From assembly GCA_000151295.1 (NCBI GenBank), contig GG745342.1, forward strand, positions 625,109 to 689,108: a DNA stretch of 64,000 nt, given 5' to 3'. The stretch is from Allomyces macrogynus ATCC 38327. Taxonomy: Eukaryota; Blastocladiomycota; Blastocladiomycetes; Blastocladiales; Blastocladiaceae. Within the stretch, counting starts at the first letter, position 1. Every line of letters starts with the position of its first letter. Under the pieces are notes generated by a model, which was given only the letters and a program-made list of their open reading frames with translations, had not been told where the DNA came from and did not search any database. The position numbers and the translations under genes are program-made. Below, piece by piece: positions 33,410-45,202 of the stretch.

Positions 33410-34691
33410 CTATGACTTTTTCGTGAAGAACGACGACAGTGTCTTCTGGTTCTTGCCTACTGGTTTCGGCGGCGCCGCCGTCTTCTTGGCCTACACCACA
33501 GCGTCCATGCTCTGCAAGTGAGCGCACGTCAACCAAGTCCACGCACGCGAAAACCGACCGTACTTTGGGCGCCAGTCCGGCATTGCCAACATTCGTCCCC
33601 GCCGCGCGCTTGCCCGTATTTTTCCCTTGGATCGCGGCTTGCACGAGCGCGTCCATGGCGTCGGGCTTCTTTTCGGCTGGGAACCTGGCACAAACATGCG
33701 GTCAGTCTCGCATTCAGAACCTCCATTCGCCTATCGTAAATTTAACGTACTGGTAATGCGCGAGCAGCACGTTCGTGATCCACCGGCTCGCGACCCACTC
33801 GCTCAGCGTTTCTACCGCACGGCGGTGCCACCGGACGGCGTCAGCGGCCGTGCGCGGCTCGGGTGGGTACAAGTCGGCTGCGTTACTCGCGAAATGCGCG
33901 GCGAGTCGTTCGGCCTTGGCGATCAGGAAATAGCGCACTTTGGTCGGCGCAAGCCGGTAGGCCGTGATCCCTGGTCGGCGGTGACGGGCAATGAGACCGA
34001 TGCTCGCAAAAAATGAGTGGGGAAGGTCGCGTAGGTACCGGGCGACGTGACCACATCGCACAGGTACGTGGCGAGCAGTCGGTGCAGGTGCGCGGCGTGG
34101 TGGTTGCCGAGGTGCGCGAGGTCTGGAAACGACGGGTCGTGCATCAGGTCGTCGAGGAGGACGGGGTGCTACGCGCGACGGTGCACGGCGTCAGCAAAAG
34201 AGTGGCGATGGTCGGGAGCGAGTCGGAGTCTCGGTACGAACGTGTTCGGCGCGGTCGGTGGCGAGTCGCAGAAGCAGGAAGACGGGGTCGAACGGCGTCA
34301 CGACAGCCACGGACGCGTCTTTTCAAGCGATTTGACCCCGGGGCATAGTGGAAACAACAACCACAAGTTAGCCGTCTGCGTAAATCACCCATTCCAGTCT
34401 TTCGCAACGCGTACCAGATACGACGACATCGTCCATGAACGCCGACGTTTCGCTCGGCGCGTAGTCGAGCGCGAATAGAACGAGATCTCCGCGGCCATCG
34501 TGCGCCGTGCTGGAGTTTGGGGCCTCGTCGCGTGGTGCTTGGGTCAGGTACGTTGTCGGCTCGCCCGTTTTTGCATTGGGCAAGACAAGACTACGCAAAA
34601 CCGTGGGCTCGCCGGCGGCCGCGGCGGTTGGGAAGACCAACAGGGGTGTCTTGGCATATCTTGCTGTTGCGGCGTTCATGCTGGTGGCCAT
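33410..34691 (-). CDS. RNASEH2B: ribonuclease H2 subunit B
   Basis: Six exons: 34691-34415, 34318-34242, 34168-34039, 33970-33751, 33684-33564 and 33490-33410; introns 66-96 nt; 301 residues (human 312). Recognisable RNASEH2B features: the N-terminal triple-barrel part with DLVLFALDYAPSETSAFMDD, TPFDPVFLLLRLATDRAEH, then LMHDPSFPDL, and the helical region YRLAPTKVRYFLIAKAERLA with RWHRRAVETLSEWVASRW. The last exon (27 codons with stop) encodes a basic stretch ending QKTLSSFFTKK, a canonical PCNA-binding PIP box (QxxLxxFF). RNase H2 removes ribonucleotides embedded in DNA; subunit B links the complex to PCNA. The gene ends 99 bp from the convergent NECAP gene. Confidence 0.9.
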
Positions 34692-35142
34692 TGGTGCTGA
34701 TTATCCTGGTCAGATTCGGATTTGGATTGAAAATCGATCGAAGGAGGTGGTCGTGATCGTGATCATTCCAGCGCAAGAGGGGAGTTGCAGTGCGGTAGAC
34801 TGTGTCATGCGAGTGCACATGCTGGATTGGAAACTCCTGAACAGACCTGGCAGGCCGCTGGCTCACCGTTGTCGTTTGGCAACCCATCACGCGACCAGAA
34901 CGCACCGGGCCATGCGCAAAGTGGCTTGCGTCGGGCCATGTGACGCGACCGACCGAATCCGCCTGGAACCTGTGCGCCGCCAACGGCGCGCGAGGCGGCC
35001 CGTCGACATGGACGCGCTCAAAGACGCCCGGCACCTCCGCACAAATCGTTTCTCTCTCCGCGGCTTGCCCATCACCTCCCCGTAGCACCTTCTCGTACGT
35101 ACCGCCATGCCGGCGCCGCGCGCGCGTCCGAGTACGGCGGCC

Positions 35143-35187
<45 letters not shown>

Positions 35188-35513
35188 CGACCGGCGACCA
35201 CCAGGAGCAGGAGCAGCACTTGAAGGCGCGGAGCGATGCTCGATTCAATCTGAGACCTTATTGACCAAGTCGCTGCGGCACCGCGACCACGACGAGAAGG
35301 ACCAGGATCCGCTCGGCTCTGTTGCGGGACCAGAGCTGCAGAGCGTCTTGCGCGGTGGACCCGGGGCTCACCGAATTTCGACAAATTTGGATTCGATGGG
35401 CGGCACACCGTGCTCGCTGCTCGCCGTGCTCGGGCGCTCGCGCGCTGCCATTCCTCTCCTTGCGCGCGAGAACCGCAGACTAACTTGCCCCGCTCGTGCC
35501 GGATCGGTAGACC
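34692..35513. other. divergent promoter region of RNASEH2B and eIF5A
   Basis: 822 bp. It includes a CAG tandem repeat (listed separately) and a TAG just before the eIF5A start (CGGTAGACCATGG at 35505-35517) that could be the acceptor of a 5'-UTR intron. No other gene recognised. Confidence 0.4.
35144..35185 (+). repeat. (CAG)14 microsatellite
   Basis: Fourteen uninterrupted CAG units upstream of eIF5A. It lies outside any gene I could support; read on the minus strand it is CTG. Confidence 0.9.
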
Positions 35514-35990
35514 ATGGCTGACTCTGACCACGAACACGACTTCTCGGCCGGTGCCGGCGCGTCGCTGACCTACCCGATGCAGTGCTCGGCGCTGCGCAAG
35601 AACGGCCACGTCGTGATCAAGGGCCGTCCGTGCAAGATTGTTGACATGTCGACGTCCAAGACGGGCAAGCACGGCCACGCCAAGGTGAACCTGACCGCCA
35701 TCGACATCTTCACGGGCAAGAAGCTCGAGGACGTGTCGCCGTCGACGCACAACATGGACGTGCCGCACGTGTCGCGCAACGAGTACTCGCTCATTAACAT
35801 TGACGACGGCTTCCTCAACCTCATGGACGAGGCCGGCAACACCAAGGACGACGTCAAGGTGCCTGAGGGCGACCTCGGCGCCAAGCTCACGGCCGAGTTT
35901 GAGGAGGGCAAGGAGCTGCTCGTCACGGTCATTGCCGCCATGGGCGAGGAGGCCTGCATCCAGTACAAGGAGGCGCCCAAGGGCAACTAA
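35514..35990 (+). CDS. EIF5A: translation factor eIF5A
   Basis: Intronless coding frame of 158 residues, ATG at 35514 in CCATGG context. The family is clear throughout: [59 protein letters not shown] and [16 protein letters not shown]. Lys52 within TGKHGH is the expected hypusination site (human Lys50). eIF5A relieves ribosome stalling on difficult peptide bonds and helps termination. Codons are almost uniformly C- or G-ending, consistent with high expression. Confidence 0.97.
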   Translation: MADSDHEHDFSAGAGASLTYPMQCSALRKNGHVVIKGRPCKIVDMSTSKTGKHGHAKVNLTAIDIFTGKKLEDVSPSTHNMDVPHVSRNEYSLINIDDGFLNLMDEAGNTKDDVKVPEGDLGAKLTAEFEEGKELLVTVIAAMGEEACIQYKEAPKGN

Positions 35991-36631
35991 GCCGATTTGC
36001 CGCGTCGGTGGAGAGGCGGATTCGGAGGGCGCGTGGTTGTGGTTGTGGATGCCGGTTGTGGGTGCCGTGGCCCGGCGCGCCAGTCGCGCGCTACCTTGCT
36101 CGTGCTCGTGCTCGCGTCCGCAGCGTGCCCGCGTGTGCGTGGGGGGGCGAGACGCGCTGCGCTCTGTAGCAATAATTTGAATCTTTTTGTATCGAGTCTT
36201 CGATGGGCTTCAATGGGTCAGACTGTGAGAGAACAGCGACCGCAGTCCGTCAGCTGTCATATTGGCAGCGCTTGATCGGTGCCGCAAGGAGACCAGCACC
36301 ACAGCGACAAGCGGCGCGCCGCTGCTTCTCCCCGAATCGCTGGAAGCGCGCCTGTACTGTGCTCCCCGCGGTCCTCGCGCGCGCTCCTGCTCGTCCCCTG
36401 CCCCCGGCCGCCCGTGCACCACCACGCTCCCCGCGCCCGCAATCGCAGGTGTCGCAAGCGGAGCCAGCCAAACCCGGGCCATCCTCGGCGCGCCGGCCGC
36501 AGCTCTTCACCGCGGGCTGATTTCTACGCGCGACCTTTGCGCGAGCGAGCCCAGCCACCCGACGCGTCACTCGCACCGGCCCTCGGGCCCTGCCGACCCT
36601 GCCGCTCGTGTGGATCAACCAGCCGGGCACC
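35991..36631. other. intergenic, about 0.6 kb
   Basis: Holds the eIF5A 3' end (AT-rich patch around 36,169-36,200) and the 5' region of the kinase gene. No gene recognised. Confidence 0.4.
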
Positions 36632-39411
36632 ATGGCCGCGGCCGCCGCGGCCGCCGCCGACCCGCACCACGCGCGCCTCGCCACCTCGTCGACCACCTCG
36701 AGCCGCACCGTCACGCCCGGCATGGCTCCCGCACCTGTCCCTGCACCCGCCACGGAGGAAGCGGCGGCACGCGTGCGCGCCGCGAGCGCGAGTATCGACG
36801 TGCCGGCACCCTTCTTTCGCGCGGCCACGGCGGCGATCGTACCGCGCAGTCCGCGCACGCCCGCTGCTGATGGAAAGGCTGCAACGGCGCGCCCACAGGC
36901 GGCACTCATGGTCGATAAGTACCGCATTGGACGCACGATTGGCGAGGGCAGTATCGGCAAGGTCAAGCTGGCCATGGACGATACCGGCCAGAAGGTGCGG
37001 TTCGGCCGGTGCAGTCGTTGGTTGGGTCGCACTCGAGAAACATGGGAGCTAACGCCGCTGCCGCCGCTGCCGCCGCTGCCACCGGATCATGGCTGGTCCC
37101 GCTAGTACGCCGTCAAGATCATCGACCGCAGTAAAATTGCCAGCGTCCCGGGCGCTGAGGCACGCATCGCGCGCGAGGCCGCGGTCCTGTCGCTGCTCGA
37201 CCACCCGCGTACGTCGCGTGTCCTTCTTCCTCCTCGATGCATTCGCGCGTCGCTGATCCCGAACTGATGCGCGATCGGCTCGTAGACATTGTCAGGATGA
37301 TCGACGCAATTGCCACACCGACGCACTTCTTTCTCGTCATGGAGCACGTTCCGGGCGGCCAGGTGCTGGACCTGATCGTGGCCAACGGCGCGCTCCCGCT
37401 GCACCTCGTGCGCAAGTACGCGTGCCAGCTGCTCAGCGCGATCGGTACGCACTCCATCGACGACTGCCGTTTTATCGAGTCCTTCACGGCTGACAACTCG
37501 CAACACTTGACAGAATACTGCCACCACCATCACATTGCGCACCGCGACCTCAAGATCGAGAACTTGCTCCTCGACGCCAAGGGCGACCTCAAAGTCATCG
37601 ATTTCGGCCTGTGCAACTACTTCGACCGCAACACGCTCTTTCTCACGTTTTGCGGGTCCGTCTATTTTGCAAGCCCCGAGCTCCTCTCGGCGCAACCCTA
37701 CGCGGGCGCGGCGACCGACGTCTGGAGCGCTGCGTGTATCCTGTTCGTCATGGCCTACGGCCGCGTGCCCTTCGATGCGCCCTCGCTGCCCGCGCTGCAC
37801 GCGAAAATCAAGACCGCTGACGTGGCGTTCCCGGTGCCCGAATCGCCCACGGCGCAGGCACTGCAAGACCTGTTGCACAACATGCTCGTCGCGGACCCGG
37901 TCCTGCGGTGGTCGATTGAGCACGTCAAGGCCCACCCGTGGCTCGCGGCGGCGGTGCCCGCGGTCTGCGCACCGCCTGCGGTGCCAGACCGCTCGCTCAA
38001 GAAGATTGCGCTCATGGCGCTCTTCACGCCGGGACTCGACCATACCTGGGCGCACCAGATGCTCGCGCACGGCGCGCACGACCGCGCTGTGGATCTTGTC
38101 CAGGCCATGGCGCAGGCGGCGACAAGGGACGAATTGTTGGCGGGGATTCGCGACCCGACACACCATTTCCATGCTCTATATTGGCTGTGCCTCGAATGGC
38201 TCGAGCGACGTGGCGGAGACGGAACCGTTCCCGCACCGACGAACGAATTAACCGACCAGCTCGCGTCGATGAAGCTCATGGCCCAGCTCACCAATTCCGG
38301 ACTAGGCGCGTCAACGGCGGCGCTCGCGGCCGAGGAGGCGACCACGCACCCGGACGTCTCTGACCACAGCGACCCGCCGTCGCTGCATGCGGTCGTGGCG
38401 GACGCGATCGCCACGACCGACCGGCTCCATGGCGCGCCACCGCGCGCGCGTAACGGTGGGCTGCCGTACCGCACCGAGTCCGGACTGGCCATTGCCGCGG
38501 CTGCGACCGCCGAACACACGCGATTCGCGTCGTCCGCATCCACCGCCACTTCTCCATCCGGCACGTCCACGGCGGTCTTCGACTCGCGCACGCCCGGTTC
38601 CACGGCGCCATCGACCCCGTCCCTGTCGCTCCCGCGGCGTTCGCCCTCACACCCGCAACTCTCCTCGTCGTCCCCGTTGTCCGCAACGACGCTCCCGCGC
38701 ACGCTCGTGCACGCCGCATCGTCCGGCACCCTCTCATCGTCGATCGCGTCTTTCGACTCGGTCCGGTCGCGCCCTGCACCCCTGCGGATCCCGCCGGGGA
38801 TGAACACCAAACTGCGCGGCCCGCCGCCTTCCCCATCCCGCGCAGGCCGCACGTACTGGCCGCCCACGAACGGCAACGGCGCTACACCAGCTGCGGCCGT
38901 CCCGCCGCCACCCCCGCCGCACGCGCTCACGCCCGTCCCGGAACTCCCACCTCCCCCACCACCCGTCGCCGACCTAGCACCCCCACTCCGCCGCGCACGT
39001 TCTCTCCGTGCGTTGCTTGCGGGCGCGACCTCGATCGCCGTCGATCCCGGCGACCGCGCGCCCGTCGCGGCGCTGTGCGCGATTGCGGCGGACCGATTAC
39101 ATTTGCGCGTGACAGATGCGGACGAGGCGGGCGCGACGCTCGCGCACGCGCCGTCAGTCGTCGGCGCGGATAAGCGCGAGGTCGTGATGCGCGTCAAGTT
39201 GGCCAAGGGGATGCTGGGGCCGGCATTGGTGTTCAAGTTGAAGCATGGCGAGGTGGGCGTGTTCCGGATGCTCGTCGAGGCGATGCAGCGGGAGTGGGCG
39301 TGGGCGGAGGCGGCCGGCGGGGTGGAGAGTGAGGATGGGCCGGGTGGGGCGAGGGGGCTCGCACGGTCACAGAGCTTGCAGTCGATGCGGTCGGTTCGCG
39401 CTGGGTCGTGA
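36632..39411 (+). CDS. KIN1: KIN1/PAR-1-type Ser/Thr protein kinase with KA1 domain
   Basis: Exons 36632-36994, 37106-37208, 37286-37444 and 37514-39411, 840 residues. The kinase domain starts at about 92: glycine loop IGEGSIGKVKLA, YAVKIID with the ATP-site Lys, HIVRMIDAIATPTHFFLVME, catalytic HRDLKIENLLL, DFGLCNYFDRN, activation end TFCGSVYFASPELL and DVWSAACILFVMAYGRVPFD. SPE replaces the usual APE. A long Ser/Pro/Thr-rich linker follows. The C-terminal 110 residues (LCAIAADRLHLRV; VFKLKHGEVGVFRMLVEA) form a KA1 domain, which in fungal Kin1/Kin2 binds acidic lipids and restrains the kinase. These kinases act in polarity and exocytosis. Intron 3 (37,445-37,513, 69 nt) is stop-free and in frame, but its removal restores AIEYCHHHHIAHRDLK, so it is certainly spliced. 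Confidence 0.92.
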
Positions 39412-39767
39412 TCGCGGCGGCGATCGTTGGCGGCGGCCTGAGTTGACATTCGCTTTGATCGACCCGCGACCGGAACGGGTGTGGAGTAGCCCCCCGAAAC
39501 GGTTGTGTTTGTACATTCTCTTCTCTCTCTGTGTTTCTTCGGGCCAGCCGAACGCGGCTGGCCCGCGTTTCCGTGACCCGTCTCTCCGAATCTCTTTTCT
39601 GACCCCGTTGCCGAACCGTTCGTGTTGTTTGCTGGTGGTGGTATCGATTTCGTGCTGTTCTCGACCGTGATTCCAAGAGTGAATGAAACATGCCCGCACT
39701 TCAATTCAAACATGATTGAACCTCGCAAAAGCAGCTTTTGGCACACCCTCCCTCACTTGTCGCTCGT
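39412..39767. other. convergent intergenic region
   Basis: 356 bp between the ends of KIN1 (+) and TCD (-). Contains a pyrimidine-rich tract (39,516-39,538). A GC palindrome GCCAGCCGAACGCGGCTGGC at 39,544-39,563 could form a stem. No gene recognised. Confidence 0.4.
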
Positions 39768-41182
39768 TCACTCCAACCAATGCCCCTCGGCCCACTTCCT
39801 CGCGAGTGCCAGCCCGCGCTCGACGCGCTGAACCACCTCCTGGCCGTATACTTCCTTCACCCACGCGTCCCCCTCCCCCGCCCGCTCCTTTGCGAGCTCG
39901 CGGTGCCGCGCGGCCTCCTCGGTCGTCATCAACGCCAAATTACCCACATCCGCGCGCACCCCGACGCGCCACGCGACCAGGACACACTTGTCGATGCGCC
40001 CCGACACGGCCGACCGCTGTGCCCAGACATCGTCGACCAACATTGCCACATCCGCGTGCGTCACAAACCCGCCCTCCCCGGCCGCATTCACTTCCTTCAA
40101 CAACCGCGCATGGTCCTTCGCGCGCGTGCGGCTTCCCGGCAACGCCCCCTGGCTCGGCCACCCGGCGATCTGCGTGAGCACGTGCGCGGCCAGCGCGTTT
40201 CCGAACATGGCCGGTAGCGGCCCGAGGACGGGCAAGATTGACGCGCGGAACGTCGGGAGCGGGGCGAATTCGTCGAGCGCCGCGTCCGCGTCGGGCTTGA
40301 TCAGGCCCAACCCGGGGGTCGCGCGCTCCGTCGAGTACACGACGGTCACCCCGCGGTCGATCCCCACGCGGCGCAACTTGCCGCGCACCGCGCGCGCCAG
40401 CGGGTCCTCGGACGTTTCGGCAATATCGGCAACGTGCACCCGCGACGGGTCGGCTTTCGCGCCCGAGCCCATGGATGAGATGACCGGGATGTTTTGGGAG
40501 TGGCAGAATGCGAGCAGCGCGGTTTTCGTGTCGAGGTGGTCGATGCAGTCGATGACAAAGTCCGGACGCCCGCCGCCGAGGAGTTGGGATTCGGCAACGT
40601 CAGCCGCGAAGAGGGCGTTGATCGGGTCGATCGTGACGTGCGGGGCCACGGCGCGCAGCCGCCGCGCGAGACAGGCGACTTTCGGGGTGCCGACGTCGGC
40701 GACGGTCGCGACGGCGTGACGGTTCAGTGACGATAAGGTGACTTGGTCAAAGTCGATCACGCGCAGCTTACCGATGCCGGCGCGCGCGAGCATGTGTGCC
40801 GCGTGGCTGCCTGTTACACACGAGAGGTGAAGTGAGTGTCGCGCTCGCGAGATTAAAGAGTGGACAAGATGCGCGTACCGACGCCGCCGACACCCACGAC
40901 AACGACGTAGGCGCCGCGGATCTTGGACATGCGGTCGTCGCCGAAAAACGCATAGTGCCGCGCGAGCTGCTCGCGGACCAGCGATTCGTCGTAGCTGGCG
41001 GCATCGGAGGTGGTCAGAGCGTCCACGTCGAGCGCGGAAGCGCGCGGAGCGCATTCGGGAGCGGTGGTGGTACGGCGCCGGCGTAACAGCGCTTGGGTCG
41101 AGAGGAGCGCAGCGGCCGTGGCCAGGCTCGAGGCGGCGGCGGCGGCCACGGCGATCTGGCGCGGGGTCCACGAGTCGGTCAT
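39768..41182 (-). CDS. TCD1: tRNA threonylcarbamoyladenosine (t6A) dehydratase Tcd1/Tcd2
   Basis: Two exons, 41182-40879 and 40810-39768, one 68-nt intron, 448 residues (yeast Tcd1/2 are 429 and 447). An N-terminal hydrophobic segment (IAVAAAAASSLATAAALL) followed by RRRR fits the mitochondrial outer-membrane anchor of the yeast proteins. The E1-like ThiF/MoeB fold is clear: REQLARHYAFFGDDRM, the Rossmann motif VVVVGVGGVGSHAAHML split by the intron, GIGKLRVIDFDQVTLSSLNR, DFVIDCIDHLDTKTALL and GSGAKADPSRVHVADI. TcdA/Tcd enzymes use ATP to cyclise t6A37 to ct6A in ANN-decoding tRNAs. Only one copy is seen here, so I cannot say whether it is Tcd1 or Tcd2. Confidence 0.93.
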
Positions 41183-41778
41183 GGTCGATCGGAAGAGTAG
41201 AGTGCGGCTAGTCTAGCGGCGCGGTCTAGCGCGTCGTGGCCGTGGTCGTTGTGATCACAGTCGATTGTCGAATGCGTGGTGGTGGCCAGCGCCAGCGAAG
41301 CGATCAGGTGCGGTGGAGAGTGATCACGGCCGATTGTGCCATTCGAGCGTGACTTTCCGACGCATCCGGCCCTTTGACCGAGCGCCCGGGAACTTCCGCT
41401 CGAGAATTTTGGGGAGGCGGCTGGTGGCGCGGCTGGTGAGTCTCCAGACCGCACGCCGTAAAGTCACCGCAAGTCACGCGCGACACCCCAGAACCGTCTC
41501 GCACGCAGCGCCGAGCCGGAGAGATCGCTTCAAGCGCGCTTGGGCCCGACATGCCGGGACCACCGCCAAGGGCGAGCCGGCGGCGGCAAACAACGGCGCG
41601 CCAGCAGCATCTGCTGACCCGCCCGCCCGCGCTGCTTCAAATTCGCCCGCGGCCCCGCTCCCGGTCCCTTCTCCCCTGGGCCAGCAACCTCCGCGTCTTC
41701 CAACCACCCCACCCAATTTTGTTCTCGGACACCTGCAACCGCCGCGCGCACGCACAGCCACCAGCACCACCACCAACC
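41183..41778. other. divergent promoter region of TCD and BCAT
   Basis: 596 bp between two divergent starts. Two GATCACGGTC/GATCACAGTC-like palindromic motifs occur near 41,251 and 41,321. No gene recognised. Confidence 0.4.
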
Positions 41779-43321
41779 ATGTCGCGCTTCGTCTCGTCGA
41801 TGCGCCCGCTCTTGATGGCGGCCGCCCCGACGGCCGCTCGCGCTGCGCGCCCCGTCTTTGCCCGTCACCTCGCTGCCGCTGCCGCTGCTGCTCCCAAGCC
41901 AGCCGAGCTCTCGGTAAGCACACTTTCCCCAGGATGCCCCAACCAAAACGAGCGACCTTGGTCCTGACCAAAACCATTGCAACCAGGCGGCCAAGCTCGA
42001 AATCACCAAGACGACGGCGCCCAAGACGCCGCTGCCGCACAACGAGCTCGTCTTTGGCCGGTCCTTTTCGGACCACATGATTGTCGCCGAGTGGGACCAG
42101 AAGACGGGTTGGTCGACGCCGAAAATCACGCCCTACGGCAAGCTGCAGCTCGACCCCTCGTGCACCGTCTTCCACTATGGCGTCGAGGTGCGTTGTTCTC
42201 GGTGTTCCGTCCTGATAACGGCGAGTGCCGCGACACTGACCTCGTTTTGTTCGTTTTCGCTCGCAACAGTGCTTCGAGGGCATGAAGGCTTACAAGGACA
42301 AGGCGGGCAAGATCCGCCTGTTCCGCCCGGACATGAACATGGCGCGCCTGAACCGGTCGGCGCTGCGTCTCGCTATGCCCTCGTTTGACCAAAAGGAGCT
42401 GACGGAAATCATCAAGAAGTTTGTCAAGCTTGAGGAGAAGTGGATCCCGCAGGAGAAGGGCTACTCGCTCTACCTGCGCCCGACCATGATTGCCACGCAG
42501 GTGCGGCTTGTCTTTGGCTCGATGTTCTCGGTGGTCGCGCTCGCTCACTGACCCGTTTCGCACGATTAATAGCCCTCGCTCGGTGTCGGCCCGAGTTCAA
42601 AGGCCATGCTCTTTGTGATCGCGTCGCCCGTCGGCCCCTACTTCAAGTCGGGCTTCACGGCCGTCAGCCTGCTCGCGCAGTCGTCGTACCTGCGCGCGTG
42701 GCCCGGAGGCACTGGTGACGCCAAGGTTGGCGGGTACGTCCCTTTCCCTTTTCGTCTCGACCAGTTCCGATCTTCTCGGCTGGTCCCTGACCCTGTCCAC
42801 CCATTTCCCCGTCCATAAGGAACTACGCGCCGACGATCATGCCGCAGGTCGAGGCCAACAAGAAGGGCTACCAGCAGATCCTGTGGCTGTTCGGTCCCAA
42901 CGACGAGCTCACCGAGGTCGGGACCATGAACTGCTTTGTCTACTGGGTCAACGAGCAGGGCGAGAAGGAGCTTGTGACGCCGCCGCTCGACGGCACGATC
43001 TTGCCGGGCGTGACGCGCGACTCGATCCTCGGTCTGACGCGCAAGTGGGGCGAGTTCAAGGTCTCGGAGCGCAAGCTCACCATGGCCGAGATCGTCAAGG
43101 CGTCGAACGAGAAGCGGCTCCTCGAAATGTTTGGTGCCGGGACCGCGTGCATTGTGTGCCCGATCAAGGCGATTCGTTACCAGGACAAGGACTTGGTGGT
43201 GCCGCTCGACCCGGCCAACCCGACCGCGCAGGCCGGGCCGCTGACGAAGCGCATCAATGAGACGATTTTGGGGATTCAGTACGGCGAGATCCCGAGCGAG
43301 TGGAGTGTTGTCGCCGAGTAG
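41779..43321 (+). CDS. BAT1: branched-chain amino acid aminotransferase, mitochondrial type
   Basis: Exons 41779-41913, 41987-42187, 42270-42500, 42573-42733 and 42820-43321; introns 72-86 nt; 409 residues. Exon 1 encodes an Arg/Ala/Ser-rich leader ([20 protein letters not shown]) typical of a mitochondrial presequence. The fold-type IV core has [68 protein letters not shown], and the PLP lysine in GDAKVGGNYAP (about Lys240), with NCFVYW and [16 protein letters not shown] after it. BCAT transfers the amino group of Leu, Ile and Val to 2-oxoglutarate, the first catabolic and last biosynthetic step. Intron 4 interrupts the PLP-lysine motif between KVG and GNY. The acceptor of intron 4 is the less common AAG. 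Confidence 0.96.
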
Positions 43322-43786
43322 AGCGGAGAGTTGGAAGATTGCATCGCGATTTTGTTGCTTGGTCGGTGAGGTGGGGATCACGTCGTGATCCGGGGGTTGG
43401 CAATTGATTACGCTCCGTGCTTGATTTGCTTTCTTTGGTCAGAGTCTCGGATTCAGGTTCGAACGAGTGGGGCGGGAACAGCAAACGGTTTGCATGAGCG
43501 CACTGGCCAATTTGAAGGGTCGCCTTGATGGTGGCAGAGGACACAGTCGCACTCAACTTGTGAGCAACCCACGACATGCTATTTCGGGCACTGAAGAGCT
43601 CTGAAGCGGGAAGAGAAGGTGCACATCGCGTGCCTCTTCGCAATCCAAGCGGCCATTTGTTACCATTCGCGAAAACGGCGACCCAACATGCTTGCTGGTC
43701 GACCATCCCACGCGAAAATCACATCATCTTCAGCCAATCCTATGTACAAAATCCCCATCCACCCCTCTCGCTCTCGCACCACCCGC
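43322..43786. other. convergent intergenic region
   Basis: 465 bp between the ends of BCAT (+) and EAF6 (-). No gene or RNA recognised. Confidence 0.4.
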
Positions 43787-44661
43787 TCACTCGTTCCCCT
43801 CATCAATCCCCGCCGTCCCCGTCCGCGCGCGTTTCGGCGCGCGTTCCGCGGCCGCCGCCCCACTGCGCTTCTTGTTCGCAGTCGGCGTCACGACACTCGG
43901 ACTGGCCGGAACCCCCGCCGCGGCAGCACGTTTCCGCGTCGACGCCGTTGCGGCCCCGCCTTTGGTCGCGGGCGTTGCATGCACCCCACCGTGCGTGAGC
44001 ACTACCGCTGCGGCCGCTGCGGCGGCCGCCATTTCGGCCTCGCGCGCTTCAAACTCGGCCTTTTTCGCCTCGAGCGACTAGCGTATCGTATGCGTTCGGT
44101 TAGCCAATGTCAACACGGTAGAGCGCGGGCTGCGCCGTACCTTGTGCAACGTCGACGAACTCATCGAGAATATCCGGTCCGTGTCGGCGACGGGCGCGCG
44201 CGCACGCTTTTGGCTGCCGCTGCCGCCGAGCCCACCGCCCGGGGTCGAGGTAATTGCGGACCGCGCGCCAGACCCGGTGTATCCGTCGAACCCGCGCACA
44301 ATGTTGCCGCCCGCGGCGGTTTCCTCGAGGTAGTTGCCCTCGAGCTGGTAGAGGCGGAATTCGAGATCGACCTATAACAGCCCGAGAAGCGGACGAGTGA
44401 GAAGCGAGGCCGTCGGTTCATTGACGTCATGGAGAGTCGTGGAGCCGCACCAGATTGCGCTCGGCCTTTTGCTTTTGCGCGATTAGCTCAATCAGCTGTG
44501 CCTCGAGGTCCTTGATCTGGACGTCGGGGGTTCCGGACTTGGCGGCGGCCTGGCGAGGTGGGTCGGTGGGACTGTCAGGTCAGCTGTTGCTGTTGCGAAA
44601 GTCGGTATTTCTTGTGCGAGAGTTTAACGTTGGGGCCATACATCGGTCGTGGTTGAACCAT
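43787..44661 (-). CDS. EAF6: chromatin-modification protein Eaf6 (NuA4/MYST acetyltransferase subunit)
   Basis: Four exons: 44661-44642 (20 nt), 44571-44451, 44371-44141 and 44077-43787; introns 63-79 nt; 220 residues. Exon 2 encodes a coiled coil (IKDLEAQLIELIAQKQKAER) and intron 2 falls in NL|VDLEF, after which come LYQLEGNYLEETAAGGNIVR, GFDGYTG and DTDRIFSMSSSTLHKSLEAK. This is the Eaf6/MEAF6 block with the same spacing as the human protein. Eaf6 is a small subunit of NuA4, NuA3 and MOZ/MORF-HBO1 complexes. The C-terminus is Ala-rich and ends with basic patches (ANKKR, APKRAR) that may bind DNA. The 20-nt first exon (MVQPRP plus two bases) is inferred from splice phase. Confidence 0.85.
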
Positions 44662-45202
44662 TGTTTTGCGGCATGTTAAAAGGAGCGGCCGTGATTGCCG
44701 GCTAGAGTGCAAGTGATGCCGAATCAAAAAAAAACTGATGCCTCATGACACCTGGCGGTGCTGGATCTGTTAGGTTATAGCATCGCGTCTGCTTCAGAGG
44801 GTTTCGGTTATTCAAGCCCAGCTGACGCTGACGCCCACTGGCCACAACATCGACGCAGTAGCGACCAAGGGCCTAGGCGCGTTCGTTCGCGTGAGATCGG
44901 CGCCCGCAACAGGGCACCTGCCCATTGTCAGAGCCGCCCAGGCACTCACGACCCATGGGGAACTGTGCGCCTCACTTACCATCCTGCTTGCATGCCATAG
45001 AGCACCCAAACAGCAATTGTAGACAGTAAGAAATGGTCCGATTTTGCTTGCGCGACGTCGTGAGCACAAGGCCTGTGCACCACCATTGATGGCATGACCC
45101 ATTGTGTCTCAGCCAATTGACATGACAAGCAGCCAGGTCTCAGGCTGGAATTTGAGCATGACAGTGCACTATTCTGTGTCAGCCATGCTGCAGTGTTAGA
45201 CG
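44662..45202. other. gene-poor boundary segment
   Basis: Upstream of EAF6. The first 300 bases keep some CpG (for example 44,878-44,901), then CpG thins out into the depleted tract. No gene recognised. Confidence 0.4.

Noticed and set aside
34623..34691. Transit peptide on RNase H2B
   Set aside because: The N-terminus has few Arg, and the family is nuclear; the Ala-rich start is more likely just a disordered leader.
37755..39746. 663-codon open frame on the minus strand
   Set aside because: Antisense shadow of KIN1, with biased Ser/Ala/Arg composition and no domain.
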